A stretch of 9,839 nucleotides of DNA from positions 6,016-15,854 of the forward strand of contig DISF01000106.1 of the NCBI GenBank assembly GCA_002421985.1, given 5' to 3'. Source of the stretch: Roseovarius sp. UBA6217 (GTDB lineage: Bacteria > Pseudomonadota > Alphaproteobacteria > Rhodobacterales > Rhodobacteraceae). Of the stretch, positions 1 to 5,508 are shown piece after piece (the first letter of the stretch is position 1; each line of letters starts with the position of its first letter). The position numbers and the translations under genes were made by a program. A model generated the notes under the pieces. That model did no database searches. It was not told the origin of the DNA and saw nothing but the letters and a program-made list of their open reading frames with translations.

Positions 1-112
1 ATTCCATGATGTTGATGCCGCGCTGGCCCAGTGCGGGGCCGACGGGCGGGCTGGGATTGGCTTGCCCGGCTTTCACCTGAAGCTTGAGCGTCCCGATCAG
101 TTTCTTGGCCAT
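1..112 (-). CDS. rplK: 50S ribosomal protein L11, N-terminal part (runs off the window)
   Basis: This is the start of ribosomal protein L11, a large-subunit protein that binds 23S rRNA at the GTPase-associated centre. The 37 visible residues begin MAKKLIGTLKLQVKAGQANP, followed by a PPVGPALGQRGINIM stretch, which is the diagnostic L11 N-terminus. The ATG at 112-110 is preceded on the minus strand by GGAGAGG about five bases upstream, a strong ribosome binding site. It lies 109 bp downstream of nusG, the standard bacterial order nusG-rplK. In well-studied bacteria the L11-L1 operon is controlled by L1 binding the mRNA; I cannot identify that site here. The gene is cut by the window edge, so only the beginning is seen. 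Confidence 0.97.
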   Translation of the reverse strand, partial: MAKKLIGTLKLQVKAGQANPSPPVGPALGQRGINIME

Positions 113-141
113 GCAGCCTCTCCTTTGCTTCCAACACCGTC

Positions 142-197
142 GGGGCGCGCCCCTAAGGCTCTTTCGTCGTGTGGTCCGGTCCAGCGGCCGCGGCCGC
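142..197. repeat. Two GC-only palindromes between nusG and rplK
   Basis: Two perfect palindromes lie in the 109-bp nusG-rplK gap: GGGGCGCGCCCC at 142-153 and GCGGCCGCGGCCGC at 184-197. The second contains two overlapping GCGGCCGC octamers. Neither is followed by a T run on the minus strand, so they do not look like standard terminators. They could form mRNA structure in the rplK leader, but no function is shown. Confidence 0.4.
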
Positions 198-221
198 CTC
201 GCCTCCCACGGATCACGGGGA

Positions 222-755
222 TCAGGTCTGTTTCGTGACCTGCGTGAATTCAAGCTCGACCGGGGTTTCGCGGCCAAAGATCGACACCGACACCTTCAGG
301 CGCTGGTGATCCTCGTCGACATATTCCACCATGCCGTCGAAACCCTCGAACGGGCCATCGTTGACCTTGACGCGCTCGCCGATCTCGAAATGGATGAGCG
401 TGCGGGGGCTTTCCTCACCCTCTTGCACCCGGCCGAGGATCGCCTGCACCTCGGCATCGCGCATCGGCATCGGGCGGCCCTGCGGCCCGAGGAACCCGGT
501 CACACGGTTGATCGAGTTGATGAGGTGATAGCCCTTGTCCGACATCTCCATATGCACCAGCACATAGCCCGGCATGAAGCGCCGCTCGGCGGTGACTTTC
601 TTGCCGCGCCGGATCTCGATCACCTCTTCGGTGGGCACAAGAACCTCGTCGATCTCATCGCCAAGTCCCTGCTCTTCGACCGATGTCCTGATCTGCTCGG
701 CGATCTTCTTCTCGAAATTCGAGAGAACGCTGACCGAGTACCACCGCTTTGCCAT
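222..755 (-). CDS. nusG: Transcription termination/antitermination factor NusG
   Basis: NusG binds the RNA polymerase clamp and increases processivity, links transcription to the ribosome through S10, and assists Rho. The 177-residue length is typical. The NGN domain spans about residues 4-110: it begins KRWYSVSVLSNFEKKIAEQI, includes the RRFMPGYVLVHM core strand at 58-69, and GFLGPQGRPMPM at 87-98. A linker is followed by the KOW domain at about 124-177, with GERVKVNDGPFEGFDG at 126-141. The ATG start gives the canonical MAKRWYSV N-terminus. The ribosome binding site is weak: only AAGG is seen, about 13 bases upstream. rplK follows downstream as usual, but upstream the expected neighbour secE is displaced by two other genes, with 161 bp of non-coding sequence before nusG. 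It may therefore need its own promoter. Confidence 0.97.
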   Translation of the reverse strand: MAKRWYSVSVLSNFEKKIAEQIRTSVEEQGLGDEIDEVLVPTEEVIEIRRGKKVTAERRFMPGYVLVHMEMSDKGYHLINSINRVTGFLGPQGRPMPMRDAEVQAILGRVQEGEESPRTLIHFEIGERVKVNDGPFEGFDGMVEYVDEDHQRLKVSVSIFGRETPVELEFTQVTKQT

Positions 756-807
756 CGTCGATCCATGCCCTTGTCTTCGCCGGCCTTGGCCGTATTTCCT
801 TGATCTT

Positions 808-836
808 TCAAACGGCTACCGCCGCAACCCCGTCAA
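808..836 (-). promoter_or_regulatory. Candidate promoter for nusG-rplK
   Basis: On the minus strand TTGACG (836-831) matches the -35 consensus at five of six positions. Seventeen bases later comes GTTTGA (813-808), a poor -10 box. It lies about 50-80 bp upstream of nusG and just after the hairpin at 847-873. The -35 match is good but the -10 is not, so this is a weak prediction supported mainly by context. Confidence 0.28.
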
Positions 837-846
837 ATGAAAAGCG

Positions 847-873
847 GCGCGCAACACGAATCGCAGCGCGCCA
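847..873 (-). terminator. Hairpin with T-rich tail after the two-gene insert
   Basis: GGCGCGC and GCGCGCC form a perfect 7-bp GC stem around a 13-base loop. On the minus strand it is followed by GCTTTTCATTT. It begins 44 bases downstream of the stop of the unknown gene 917-1363 and precedes nusG. The all-GC stem and following T tract resemble a Rho-independent terminator, although the loop is long and the T run is interrupted. If it works, it would partly separate nusG transcription from secE. Confidence 0.42.
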
Positions 874-916
874 TCAACCGGAGTGTGGGTCGGACTATCG
901 CCGTTTCGCCCTGACT

Positions 917-1363
917 TCAAGGGCTTTCTGCACCCTGCCCCGCGCCCGAGAGCCAGAGCCGCGAGAGCCAGCGCCCGTGGCGGTGCACCCCCAGACGCGG
1001 CCGCACCGGTGCAGGGCGCGCGCCCAGCTCCAGCCGCCAGCGCCGCGTGGCCGGAAACGTGAAGCCAAAGACACGCTCGGCGATCCGCTCGGGCACGATC
1101 CCGGCACTTGCCCAGCCGAAAAACGCAAGGCTCACCTGATCCACCAGTCCCGTCGGCGACAGGAGACAGATTTCAAGCGTTTCCTCGAACGGGCTGTCGT
1201 GATCTGCGAACAGAAGCCACTCCGTCCCGACCTCGAACACCGCCAGAACATGCCGTCCCGGCACCCACAGATCGGGGCCGGAAGGACCGCAGCGCACCCG
1301 CATGGCGGGCTCTTCGGACTGCTCGCGATGTTCCAGAACCTGCCAGGTCTGCCCGGTGCCCAT
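917..1363 (-). CDS. Hypothetical protein, second gene of the secE-nusG insert
   Basis: I do not recognise this 148-residue protein. It has no signal peptide or membrane segment. Residues 20-105 contain alternating hydrophobic stretches suggesting a beta-rich fold, for example HVLAVFEVGTEWLLFADHD at 38-56 and VSLAFFGWASAGIV at 77-90. The last 40 residues are rich in arginine, glycine and tryptophan and look less well folded. The ATG at 1363-1361 overlaps the stop codon of the preceding gene by one base (TGATG), so translation is probably coupled. No clear ribosome binding site is visible. An internal ATG at residue 21 (1303) is an alternative start. The tight coupling suggests a partner of the membrane-associated protein upstream, possibly a cognate protector or accessory factor, but this is inference only. 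Confidence 0.7.
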   Translation of the reverse strand: MGTGQTWQVLEHREQSEEPAMRVRCGPSGPDLWVPGRHVLAVFEVGTEWLLFADHDSPFEETLEICLLSPTGLVDQVSLAFFGWASAGIVPERIAERVFGFTFPATRRWRLELGARPAPVRPRLGVHRHGRWLSRLWLSGAGQGAESP

Positions 1364-2094
1364 CAGAAGAACAGACTCACGCCGAAGGCTGCGAGCGCGC
1401 CGCCGACAAAAGCCCCGATGCCGACACAGACCGGCGCGCCGGGGCCGCAGACAAGCCCCGCCGCCGCGCCGCCCGCGATGCCGCCGCCTATCACCGCGCC
1501 CTCTTCGACCGCCTGCGCGCCGGGATCGTCGGCGACAGCTATATTGTAGACGGATACTCCGATGCTCAGCACGATCAGTCCCCGGCCAAATCGCGACGCG
1601 CGCTGCATCATCGCATTGACCTGCGGGTTCGACCGACCGGAGGCGCGCACGACCTCGGCATAAACACGCTGCTGATCCGCCGCCGACAAGCGGTCAAACC
1701 GCGCTCCGGACCCGAAGAGCCGTTCGGTATAGCGGGCAAGAAGGGTTTGCCGGTTCAGACCCGACGCCTTCATCTGCTCTGCAAGCGCGCGCCCGACCGG
1801 CGAGGTCCGCCCGCGCAGCGCCTCGAGTGTCGCGTTGCGCAAAACCATCGCCTCGTCCGCCGCCTGCGACCAACTCAACTGACCGCTGCGCGCCGCCCGT
1901 TCCAATGCGCTTGCCGCCTCGGAAATCTGCCGCTGATAGAGCAGCCGCACCTGCGCGTCATTGGTGGCCATCGCCGCCGCGGCGGTGACATCGGCCCGCA
2001 GGACGTCAATGGCCCGGTCGAACACGCTGCGGTCATCCTGCCCCGAGCCCGTCCCGCCAGTGCCCGATCCGAATGTCCAGAATGTATCTGCCAC
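1363..2094 (-). CDS. Hypothetical protein with C-terminal glycine-zipper membrane segment
   Basis: This 243-residue protein was not recognised by family. The N-terminus (about 9-18) is Gly/Ser/Thr-rich. Residues 22-165 look helical and charged, with many Ala, Arg and Gln and without a signal peptide. A hydrophobic stretch (GLIVLSIGVSVYNIAV, 172-187) is followed by a short acidic turn and a glycine-zipper region at 199-243. That region contains GAVIGGGIAGGAAAG, a two-cysteine turn CGPGAPVC (216-223), then VGIGAFVGGALAAFG and a terminal SLFF. Similar glycine-zipper tails occur in some secreted effectors and polymorphic toxins, as I recall it, so a membrane-inserting role is possible but unproven. 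The start is GTG at 2094 with GAGG three bases upstream and GAGGG about ten bases upstream. It lies 80 bp after secE and overlaps the next gene by one base. Confidence 0.78.
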   Translation of the reverse strand: MADTFWTFGSGTGGTGSGQDDRSVFDRAIDVLRADVTAAAAMATNDAQVRLLYQRQISEAASALERAARSGQLSWSQAADEAMVLRNATLEALRGRTSPVGRALAEQMKASGLNRQTLLARYTERLFGSGARFDRLSAADQQRVYAEVVRASGRSNPQVNAMMQRASRFGRGLIVLSIGVSVYNIAVADDPGAQAVEEGAVIGGGIAGGAAAGLVCGPGAPVCVGIGAFVGGALAAFGVSLFF

Positions 2095-2164
2095 TTGCCT
2101 CGCGCCCTCACATGCCGTCGCCCGCAGGTTGCGCCCGGAGAGCGTGCAAGGTCAACCGGCAAAA

Positions 2165-2176
2165 GAGGCTCGCCTC
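2165..2176 (-). terminator. Small hairpin plus TTTT at the end of secE
   Basis: On the minus strand GAGGC-GA-GCCTC followed by TTTT overlaps the secE TGA. With a realistic loop the stem is only four base pairs (GAGG/CCTC). It may be a weak terminator or pause site between secE and the inserted pair. The short stem makes it uncertain. Confidence 0.25.
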
Positions 2177-2372
2177 AGCCGAAGATACCCAGCACCGCCT
2201 GAAGCCCGCCCCGGATCGCCAAATCGACCAGTGCGAAGAAAATCGCCGTCAGCGTTGCGAGGATAAACACCATCACCGTTGTCAGAAGAACCTCGCGGCG
2301 GGTGGGCCACACAACCTTTCTGACCTCCGAGCGCACCTGCTGGATAAACTGGAACGGATTGGTTTGGGCCAT
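2175..2372 (-). CDS. secE: Preprotein translocase subunit SecE
   Basis: SecE is the small essential subunit of the SecYEG inner-membrane channel and clamps SecY. The protein is 65 residues, the usual short alphaproteobacterial form with one membrane span. It begins MAQTNPFQFIQQVRSEVRKV. The conserved amphipathic helix motif RSEVRKVVWPTRRE is at 14-27, and the membrane helix is about 29-52 (VLLTTVMVFILATLTAIFFALVDL), followed by a short tail ending LGIFG. The ATG at 2372 was chosen over in-frame upstream starts because it gives the family length and has AAGGAAAG about nine bases before it. The neighbour downstream is not nusG directly but a two-gene insert. A candidate promoter lies about 180 bp upstream. 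Confidence 0.95.
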   Translation of the reverse strand: MAQTNPFQFIQQVRSEVRKVVWPTRREVLLTTVMVFILATLTAIFFALVDLAIRGGLQAVLGIFG

Positions 2373-2537
2373 CTGCGCGATCTTTCCTTCAACGTCTCGG
2401 GCGGACATACGCGGGCCACGCGGCGAATTCAAGGGCCACACGCCGCCTCAGCGCCGCCGGTCGCACAACCGCTCGAACGCAAGCCTATTCTGGCCCCCGC
2501 CACCCAGCCTTTTCGCCAGGGCACAAAATTCTGCACA

Positions 2538-2557
2538 GTCTCGAAACGGAGCGAGAC
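2538..2557. repeat. Inverted repeat in the secE leader
   Basis: GTCTCG (2538-2543) and CGAGAC (2552-2557) form a perfect 6-bp inverted repeat around eight bases. It overlaps the end of the candidate -10 box and would fall at the start of the secE transcript. It could be an operator or a 5' leader hairpin; nothing else supports either reading. Confidence 0.3.
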
Positions 2558-2584
2558 AGTAGACAAAACTTCAAAAGTTCCCAA
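2556..2584 (-). promoter_or_regulatory. Candidate promoter for secE
   Basis: On the minus strand TTGGGA (2584-2579), a 17-base spacer, and TACTGT (2561-2556) resemble a sigma-70 type promoter with four and three of six consensus positions. Transcription would start near 2549, giving a leader of about 175 nt before secE. Within the spacer AACTT/AAGTT forms a 5-bp inverted repeat (2567-2579). The optimal spacing and local AT richness support it, but the boxes are imperfect. Confidence 0.35.
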
Positions 2585-2658
2585 TGACCGCTCCGTGCGC
2601 ACGGCCGTCCTTGCTCCGCCATCGCAGCTAATATGATCAACGCCCTCCCAAATGGTAA

Positions 2659-2766
2659 CTTCTTCTTCCTGACGGCAAGCTGGCGCAGGCAGACGGGCTT
2701 GCCATCCTGCCCGCCGACCCGGCGCAGTTCGACGCCAGTGACGAGGTTGAATTCCTGTTATTTTAA
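2659..2766 (+). pseudogene. Remnant resembling the C-terminus of a MoeA-type molybdopterin protein
   Basis: This open stretch runs from just after a TAA (2656-2658) to a TAA at 2764-2766 and has no start codon of its own. It encodes GKLAQADGLAILPADPAQFD followed by ASDEVEFLLF. The pattern (Leu-Ala-x-Ala-Asp-Gly-Leu-Ala-x-Leu-Pro, a spacer, Asp-Glu-Val-Glu, a hydrophobic end) resembles domain IV at the C-terminus of MoeA/molybdopterin molybdotransferase proteins, which insert molybdate into molybdopterin. Third codon positions are mostly G or C, as in real genes here. Upstream in the same frame there are stops at 2629-2631 and 2656-2658, so the rest of the gene is missing or degraded. It is opposite in strand to both neighbours. 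The assignment is from memory of the family. Confidence 0.42.
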
Positions 2767-2788
2767 ACTGGGAAATACGCGTCGTCCG

Positions 2789-2847
2789 CCGCCAGGACAA
2801 AGCGAGGGGCACAGTCAAGTCAACAGACGCGCCTGGCGGGGTGCCCC
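2789..2847. repeat. Two interleaved perfect inverted repeats
   Basis: CCGCCAGG (2789-2796) pairs with CCTGGCGG (2832-2839), and GGGGCAC (2806-2812) pairs with GTGCCCC (2841-2847). The order is A-B-A'-B', so the stems cross: either a pseudoknot-like fold or two mutually exclusive hairpins. The block lies 14 bp after the minus-strand methyltransferase gene and 22 bp after the MoeA-like remnant. Neither side has a T run, so it is not a standard intrinsic terminator. With these elements the 2373-2861 gap is accounted for as far as I can see. Confidence 0.5.
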
Positions 2848-2861
2848 AGATGCGGAGACTA

Positions 2862-3419
2862 TCAATCCTGCATACGGCGGAACACAAAGATGCGCGCGGG
2901 CGGCAGGTTGGCCCAGACCGTGCCGCGTTTCTCGGCGCGGATGCCCAGTTCGCGCTGCATCTCGGGTGCTATCGGGGCCTTGGGACTATAGGTGATTTGC
3001 GCGAAGAACCCGCCCGGTGCCATCACCTTGAAGGCGCGGCCCACCACTTCGCGCTGGATCTTCGGGCGCGCCAGAACCGGCACACCCGAGATGACCGCGC
3101 CGATTCCGCTCAGCCCGATCTCGGCAATCTCCTGTGCCGGGCGATTGAGCACGCGCACGCCCGGAAACCGCTCCGTCAGCGCCGCGCAGAAGCGCGTATT
3201 CGTCTCCAGCAGCGTCAACTGGTCCGGCCTGATCCCGCGTGCGAGGATCGCGCGGGTAAAGCTGCCAGTGCCCGGCCCGATCTCGACCACGGGGCCATCC
3301 ACCCCCTCAAGCCCCTCGGTGATGCGCCGCGCCACGGCCTCGGACGAGGGCGCGACCGCCACGACCTCGCCGGGATGGCGCAGCATCTCGCCGATGAAAA
3401 GCCCGAAATCCTTTGCCAT
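2862..3419 (-). CDS. SAM-dependent methyltransferase, phospholipid N-methyltransferase (PmtA)-like
   Basis: A cytosolic or membrane-peripheral class I methyltransferase of 185 residues. It resembles the rhizobial PmtA group that methylates phosphatidylethanolamine towards phosphatidylcholine, and more distantly rRNA adenine dimethylases. The N-terminal signature FIGEMLRHPGEVVAVAPSS (8-26) is typical of that group. SAM motif I is VVEIGPGTGSF at 44-54, an acidic residue after strand two sits in LLETN (70-74), and a post-motif strand is AVISGVPVL (118-126). The chosen ATG at 3419 has AGGA seven bases upstream. An in-frame ATG at 3437, adding MDQDVG, lacks a clear binding site but is possible. 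It follows sspB by 99 bp on the same strand. The phospholipid substrate is inferred from similarity; another small or lipid substrate cannot be excluded. Confidence 0.85.
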   Translation of the reverse strand: MAKDFGLFIGEMLRHPGEVVAVAPSSEAVARRITEGLEGVDGPVVEIGPGTGSFTRAILARGIRPDQLTLLETNTRFCAALTERFPGVRVLNRPAQEIAEIGLSGIGAVISGVPVLARPKIQREVVGRAFKVMAPGGFFAQITYSPKAPIAPEMQRELGIRAEKRGTVWANLPPARIFVFRRMQD

Positions 3420-3518
3420 GCCGACATCCTGATCCATGTTCGAACCAGAGCTAGGGCGCAACTGTGACAGGCGCATAACCGGGCGCGCGGCGTTACCGAA
3501 ATTTCACGAACCCGGCGG

Positions 3519-3989
3519 CTACTTGCGGAACTTGTCGAGGCTCACCACCTCGCCGGTATCGTGATGCGGCCCATCGGTGCCATCCACCGCGTCGGGGGCG
3601 GAGGTGTCGTCATCCCCGTCATCCCCGTCATCGCTGTCCTGCGTCTCGAAGCGCAGGCCGAATTCGACCGACGGATCGACAAAGGTGCGAATCGCCTCGT
3701 AGGGCACGTAAAGCCGCTCGGGCGCATCGCCGAAATTGAGCGTCACGCCAAACCCGTCGGGCCCGACATCCAGCGCCTCGAACCAGTGCTGGAGCACCAC
3801 CGTCATCTCTGACGGGTAGCGCTCGCGCAGCCAACCCGCCAGCTCTGCATCGGGATGGGTGGTGTCGAAGGTGATGAAGAAGTGATGCGCGCCCGGAAGC
3901 CCGCTTTTGGCGACATCCGTCAGAACCTCCTGGATGAGGCCGCGCATGGCGCGATGCATCAGGGTGCCGTAATCAATCGAACGCGTCAT
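3519..3989 (-). CDS. sspB: SspB-type ClpXP protease adaptor (alpha-proteobacterial form)
   Basis: SspB tethers ssrA-tagged and other substrates to the ClpXP protease. The 156-residue protein has the folded substrate-binding domain at about 1-116: SIDYGTLMHRAMRGLIQEVL (4-23), HHFFITFDTTHPDAE (35-49), the YPSEMTVVLQHWF strand (58-70) and ERLYVPYEAIRTFVDPSVEF (91-110). An acidic linker (117-145) contains DSDDGDDGDDD, and the terminal GEVVSLDKFRK is the ClpX-docking tail expected of the family. The ATG at 3989 is preceded immediately by GGGGAAAAGA; a TTG six codons further upstream is less likely. The acidic linker is encoded by a short GTCATCCCC tandem repeat at 3609-3632 (plus-strand sense). 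It lies 73 bp after chrA and may share its transcript or use a weak promoter in the gap. Confidence 0.93.
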   Translation of the reverse strand: MTRSIDYGTLMHRAMRGLIQEVLTDVAKSGLPGAHHFFITFDTTHPDAELAGWLRERYPSEMTVVLQHWFEALDVGPDGFGVTLNFGDAPERLYVPYEAIRTFVDPSVEFGLRFETQDSDDGDDGDDDTSAPDAVDGTDGPHHDTGEVVSLDKFRK

Positions 3990-4047
3990 TCTTTTCCCCG
4001 GGGTCAACTGGCAAGATGCAGCATAGGGGATTCGGACCGAAACAAAA

Positions 4048-4064
4048 GAGCCTGCGCGCGCCTC
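4048..4064 (-). terminator. Weak hairpin with TTTTGTTT after chrA
   Basis: On the minus strand the chrA TGA leads into GAGGC, a seven-base loop, GGCTC, then TTTTGTTT. The stem has four pairs and one G-G mismatch. The T tract is good but the stem is poor, so this may be a weak terminator between chrA and sspB. Confidence 0.25.
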
Positions 4065-5313
4065 AGATCAAAACATGCACGAGACCCGCAAGCGCCGCCA
4101 TCAGCATCAGAACCCGGACCATCGACAGCCGCAGCCCCAGCAACAGCCCCGCCGCCAGCGCCGTCATCCCCAGCCCGGCCCAGGACAGCGTGGACCAGAC
4201 CGGCACCGGGCCAAGCGTGCCCGCGCGAACCTCGCCAAAGACGACATGCAGCGCGAACCACAGCGAAAGGTTGAGGATCACCCCCACCACCGCCGCCGAA
4301 ATGCCCGCCAGCGCGCCCTTGAGGCGCGGCCGCGCGAGGATCGCCTCGACATAAGGCGCACCGGTGAAGATCCACAGGAAACACGGCACGAAGGTCACCC
4401 ACAGGGCCATCGCGGCGGCCATGAGCGCCAGCCCCGCCCCGCCCGCGTGCCAACCCGCCAGAAGCGCCACGAACTCGGTCACGAGAATGAGCGGGCCGGG
4501 CGTGGTCTCGGCCAGTCCCAACGCGTCGATCATCTCGGCGGTGGTGATCCAGCCCTTCATGCTCACCACCGTGTCGGCCATATAGGCCAGCACGGCATAG
4601 GCCCCGCCAAAGGTGACCACCGCCAGTTTCGAGAAGAAGAGCGCCAGATCGGTCAGGAACGCGGCCCCCATGGCCCAGGCCGCCACGACGGGCGCGGCCC
4701 AGAGCGCGGCCCATATGGCGGCGGTGGCCAGCGTCGCGGCGGGGCGCACGACCCAGGCCTGCGCCACCGGGGGCACCGCCGCGCCCCGGCTCTGCCACCA
4801 GCCCCAGAGCGCCGCCGCGGCGATGATCGCCGGGAACGGCACCGAGAACGCGAACATCGCAACAAAGGCCAGCCCCGCCACCAGCCAATGCGCCCGCGTT
4901 GCGAGCGCCCGGCCCGCCAGCCGCAAGAGCGCCTGCACCACGATCGCCACCACCGCCGCCTTGACGCCGAGAAACGCCGCCTGCACCAGCGGCACACCGC
5001 CCCAGACGGCATAGCCATAGCCCAGCCCCAGGATCACCACCGCGCCGGGCAGCACGAACAAAAGCCCCGCGATCAGCCCCCCCGCCACGCCGCGCGCGCG
5101 CCAGCCTGCATAGGTGGCAAGCTGCATCGCCTCGGGCCCCGGCAAGAGCATACAGAACGACAGCGCGCCGAGAAACTGGCTCTCGGGCATCCAGCCGCGC
5201 CGCGTCACCAATTCATCATGCATCACCGATATCTGCGCCGCCGGCCCGCCAAAGCTCAGCAGGCCGATGCGCGCGAAACTGCGAAAGAGATCGGAAAGGG
5301 CGGGCGCGTCCAT
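4063..5313 (-). CDS. chrA: Chromate ion transporter family protein, two-domain (ChrA)
   Basis: An inner-membrane protein of the CHR family, which exports chromate (with sulfate as the physiological analogue) in characterised members. At 416 residues it has the long two-domain form. The first CHR half carries RIGLLSFGGPAAQISVMHDE (15-34) and LPGPEAMQLATYAGW (57-71). The second carries KLAVVTFGGAYAVLAYM (229-245) and AETTPGPLILVTEFVALLAG (268-287). The paired FGG and PGP motifs in inverted halves are diagnostic, and about ten hydrophobic spans are visible. The ATG at 5313 gives the standard N-terminus MDAPALSDLFRSF. No strong binding site is seen, and in-frame ATGs at 5340, 5355 and 5361 are possible; anything beyond about 5400 lies inside an intergenic repeat and is spurious. 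No chromate-responsive regulator (ChrB) is adjacent, so chromate resistance is not assured. Confidence 0.93.
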   Translation of the reverse strand: MDAPALSDLFRSFARIGLLSFGGPAAQISVMHDELVTRRGWMPESQFLGALSFCMLLPGPEAMQLATYAGWRARGVAGGLIAGLLFVLPGAVVILGLGYGYAVWGGVPLVQAAFLGVKAAVVAIVVQALLRLAGRALATRAHWLVAGLAFVAMFAFSVPFPAIIAAAALWGWWQSRGAAVPPVAQAWVVRPAATLATAAIWAALWAAPVVAAWAMGAAFLTDLALFFSKLAVVTFGGAYAVLAYMADTVVSMKGWITTAEMIDALGLAETTPGPLILVTEFVALLAGWHAGGAGLALMAAAMALWVTFVPCFLWIFTGAPYVEAILARPRLKGALAGISAAVVGVILNLSLWFALHVVFGEVRAGTLGPVPVWSTLSWAGLGMTALAAGLLLGLRLSMVRVLMLMAALAGLVHVLI

Positions 5314-5407
5314 GCGGTGACGTTGGCGCACCCGGTGCATCGCGGCAAGCGACATTTGCATGAAGGTGCGGCTTGCGCCCCGCCTCTCCAACGCGCGCCG
5401 GCTGTGC

Positions 5408-5487
5408 TCGTCATCCTCGGGCTTGACCCGAGGATCTCCTGCGCCCCAGACCACGACCAGAGTCCGCGCTTTCGCGGGGATGACCGG
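5408..5487. repeat. Bipartite palindromic intergenic element (REP-like)
   Basis: This roughly 80-bp block contains two hairpins: CCTCGGG-CTTGA-CCCGAGG at 5415-5433 and CCGCG-CTTT-CGCGG at 5464-5477. It is flanked by CGTCATCC (5409-5416) and GGGATGACC (5477-5485), whose GTCATCC/GGATGAC ends are themselves inverted. From memory, elements of this form, which translate as GLDPRIS or DPRVKPEDD, are common dispersed repeats between genes in alphaproteobacteria. Copy number cannot be judged from one window. It sits between gdh and chrA and extends the chrA reading frame artificially. Confidence 0.6.
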
Positions 5488-5497
5488 GCGTGCCCGG
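5484..5497. terminator. Short perfect hairpin after gdh
   Basis: CCGGGC-GT-GCCCGG is a perfect 6-bp inverted repeat beginning 12 bases after the gdh stop. It abuts the palindromic element. There is no T run, so any terminator role would be non-canonical or Rho-assisted. Confidence 0.25.
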
Positions 5498-5508
5498 CGG
5501 CCGCCTGC

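Noticed and set aside
142..197. The GC palindromes between nusG and rplK as a terminator
   Set aside because: No T run follows on the minus strand, and nusG-rplK co-transcription is the usual arrangement.
1108..2202. Long plus-strand open frame opposite the inserted pair
   Set aside because: The composition is Arg/Pro/Ala-rich without domains. The minus-strand frames have better starts, coupling and protein-like hydrophobic segments.
2373..2861. A tRNA gene (for example tRNA-Trp) upstream of secE
   Set aside because: tRNA genes often precede secE, but I found no T-loop GTTCGA context with matching acceptor and anticodon stems on either strand.
2429..2887. Minus-strand open frame of about 150 codons upstream of secE
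   Set aside because: The residue composition is not protein-like, and it runs through the crossed inverted repeats and the candidate promoter and overlaps the end of the methyltransferase gene.
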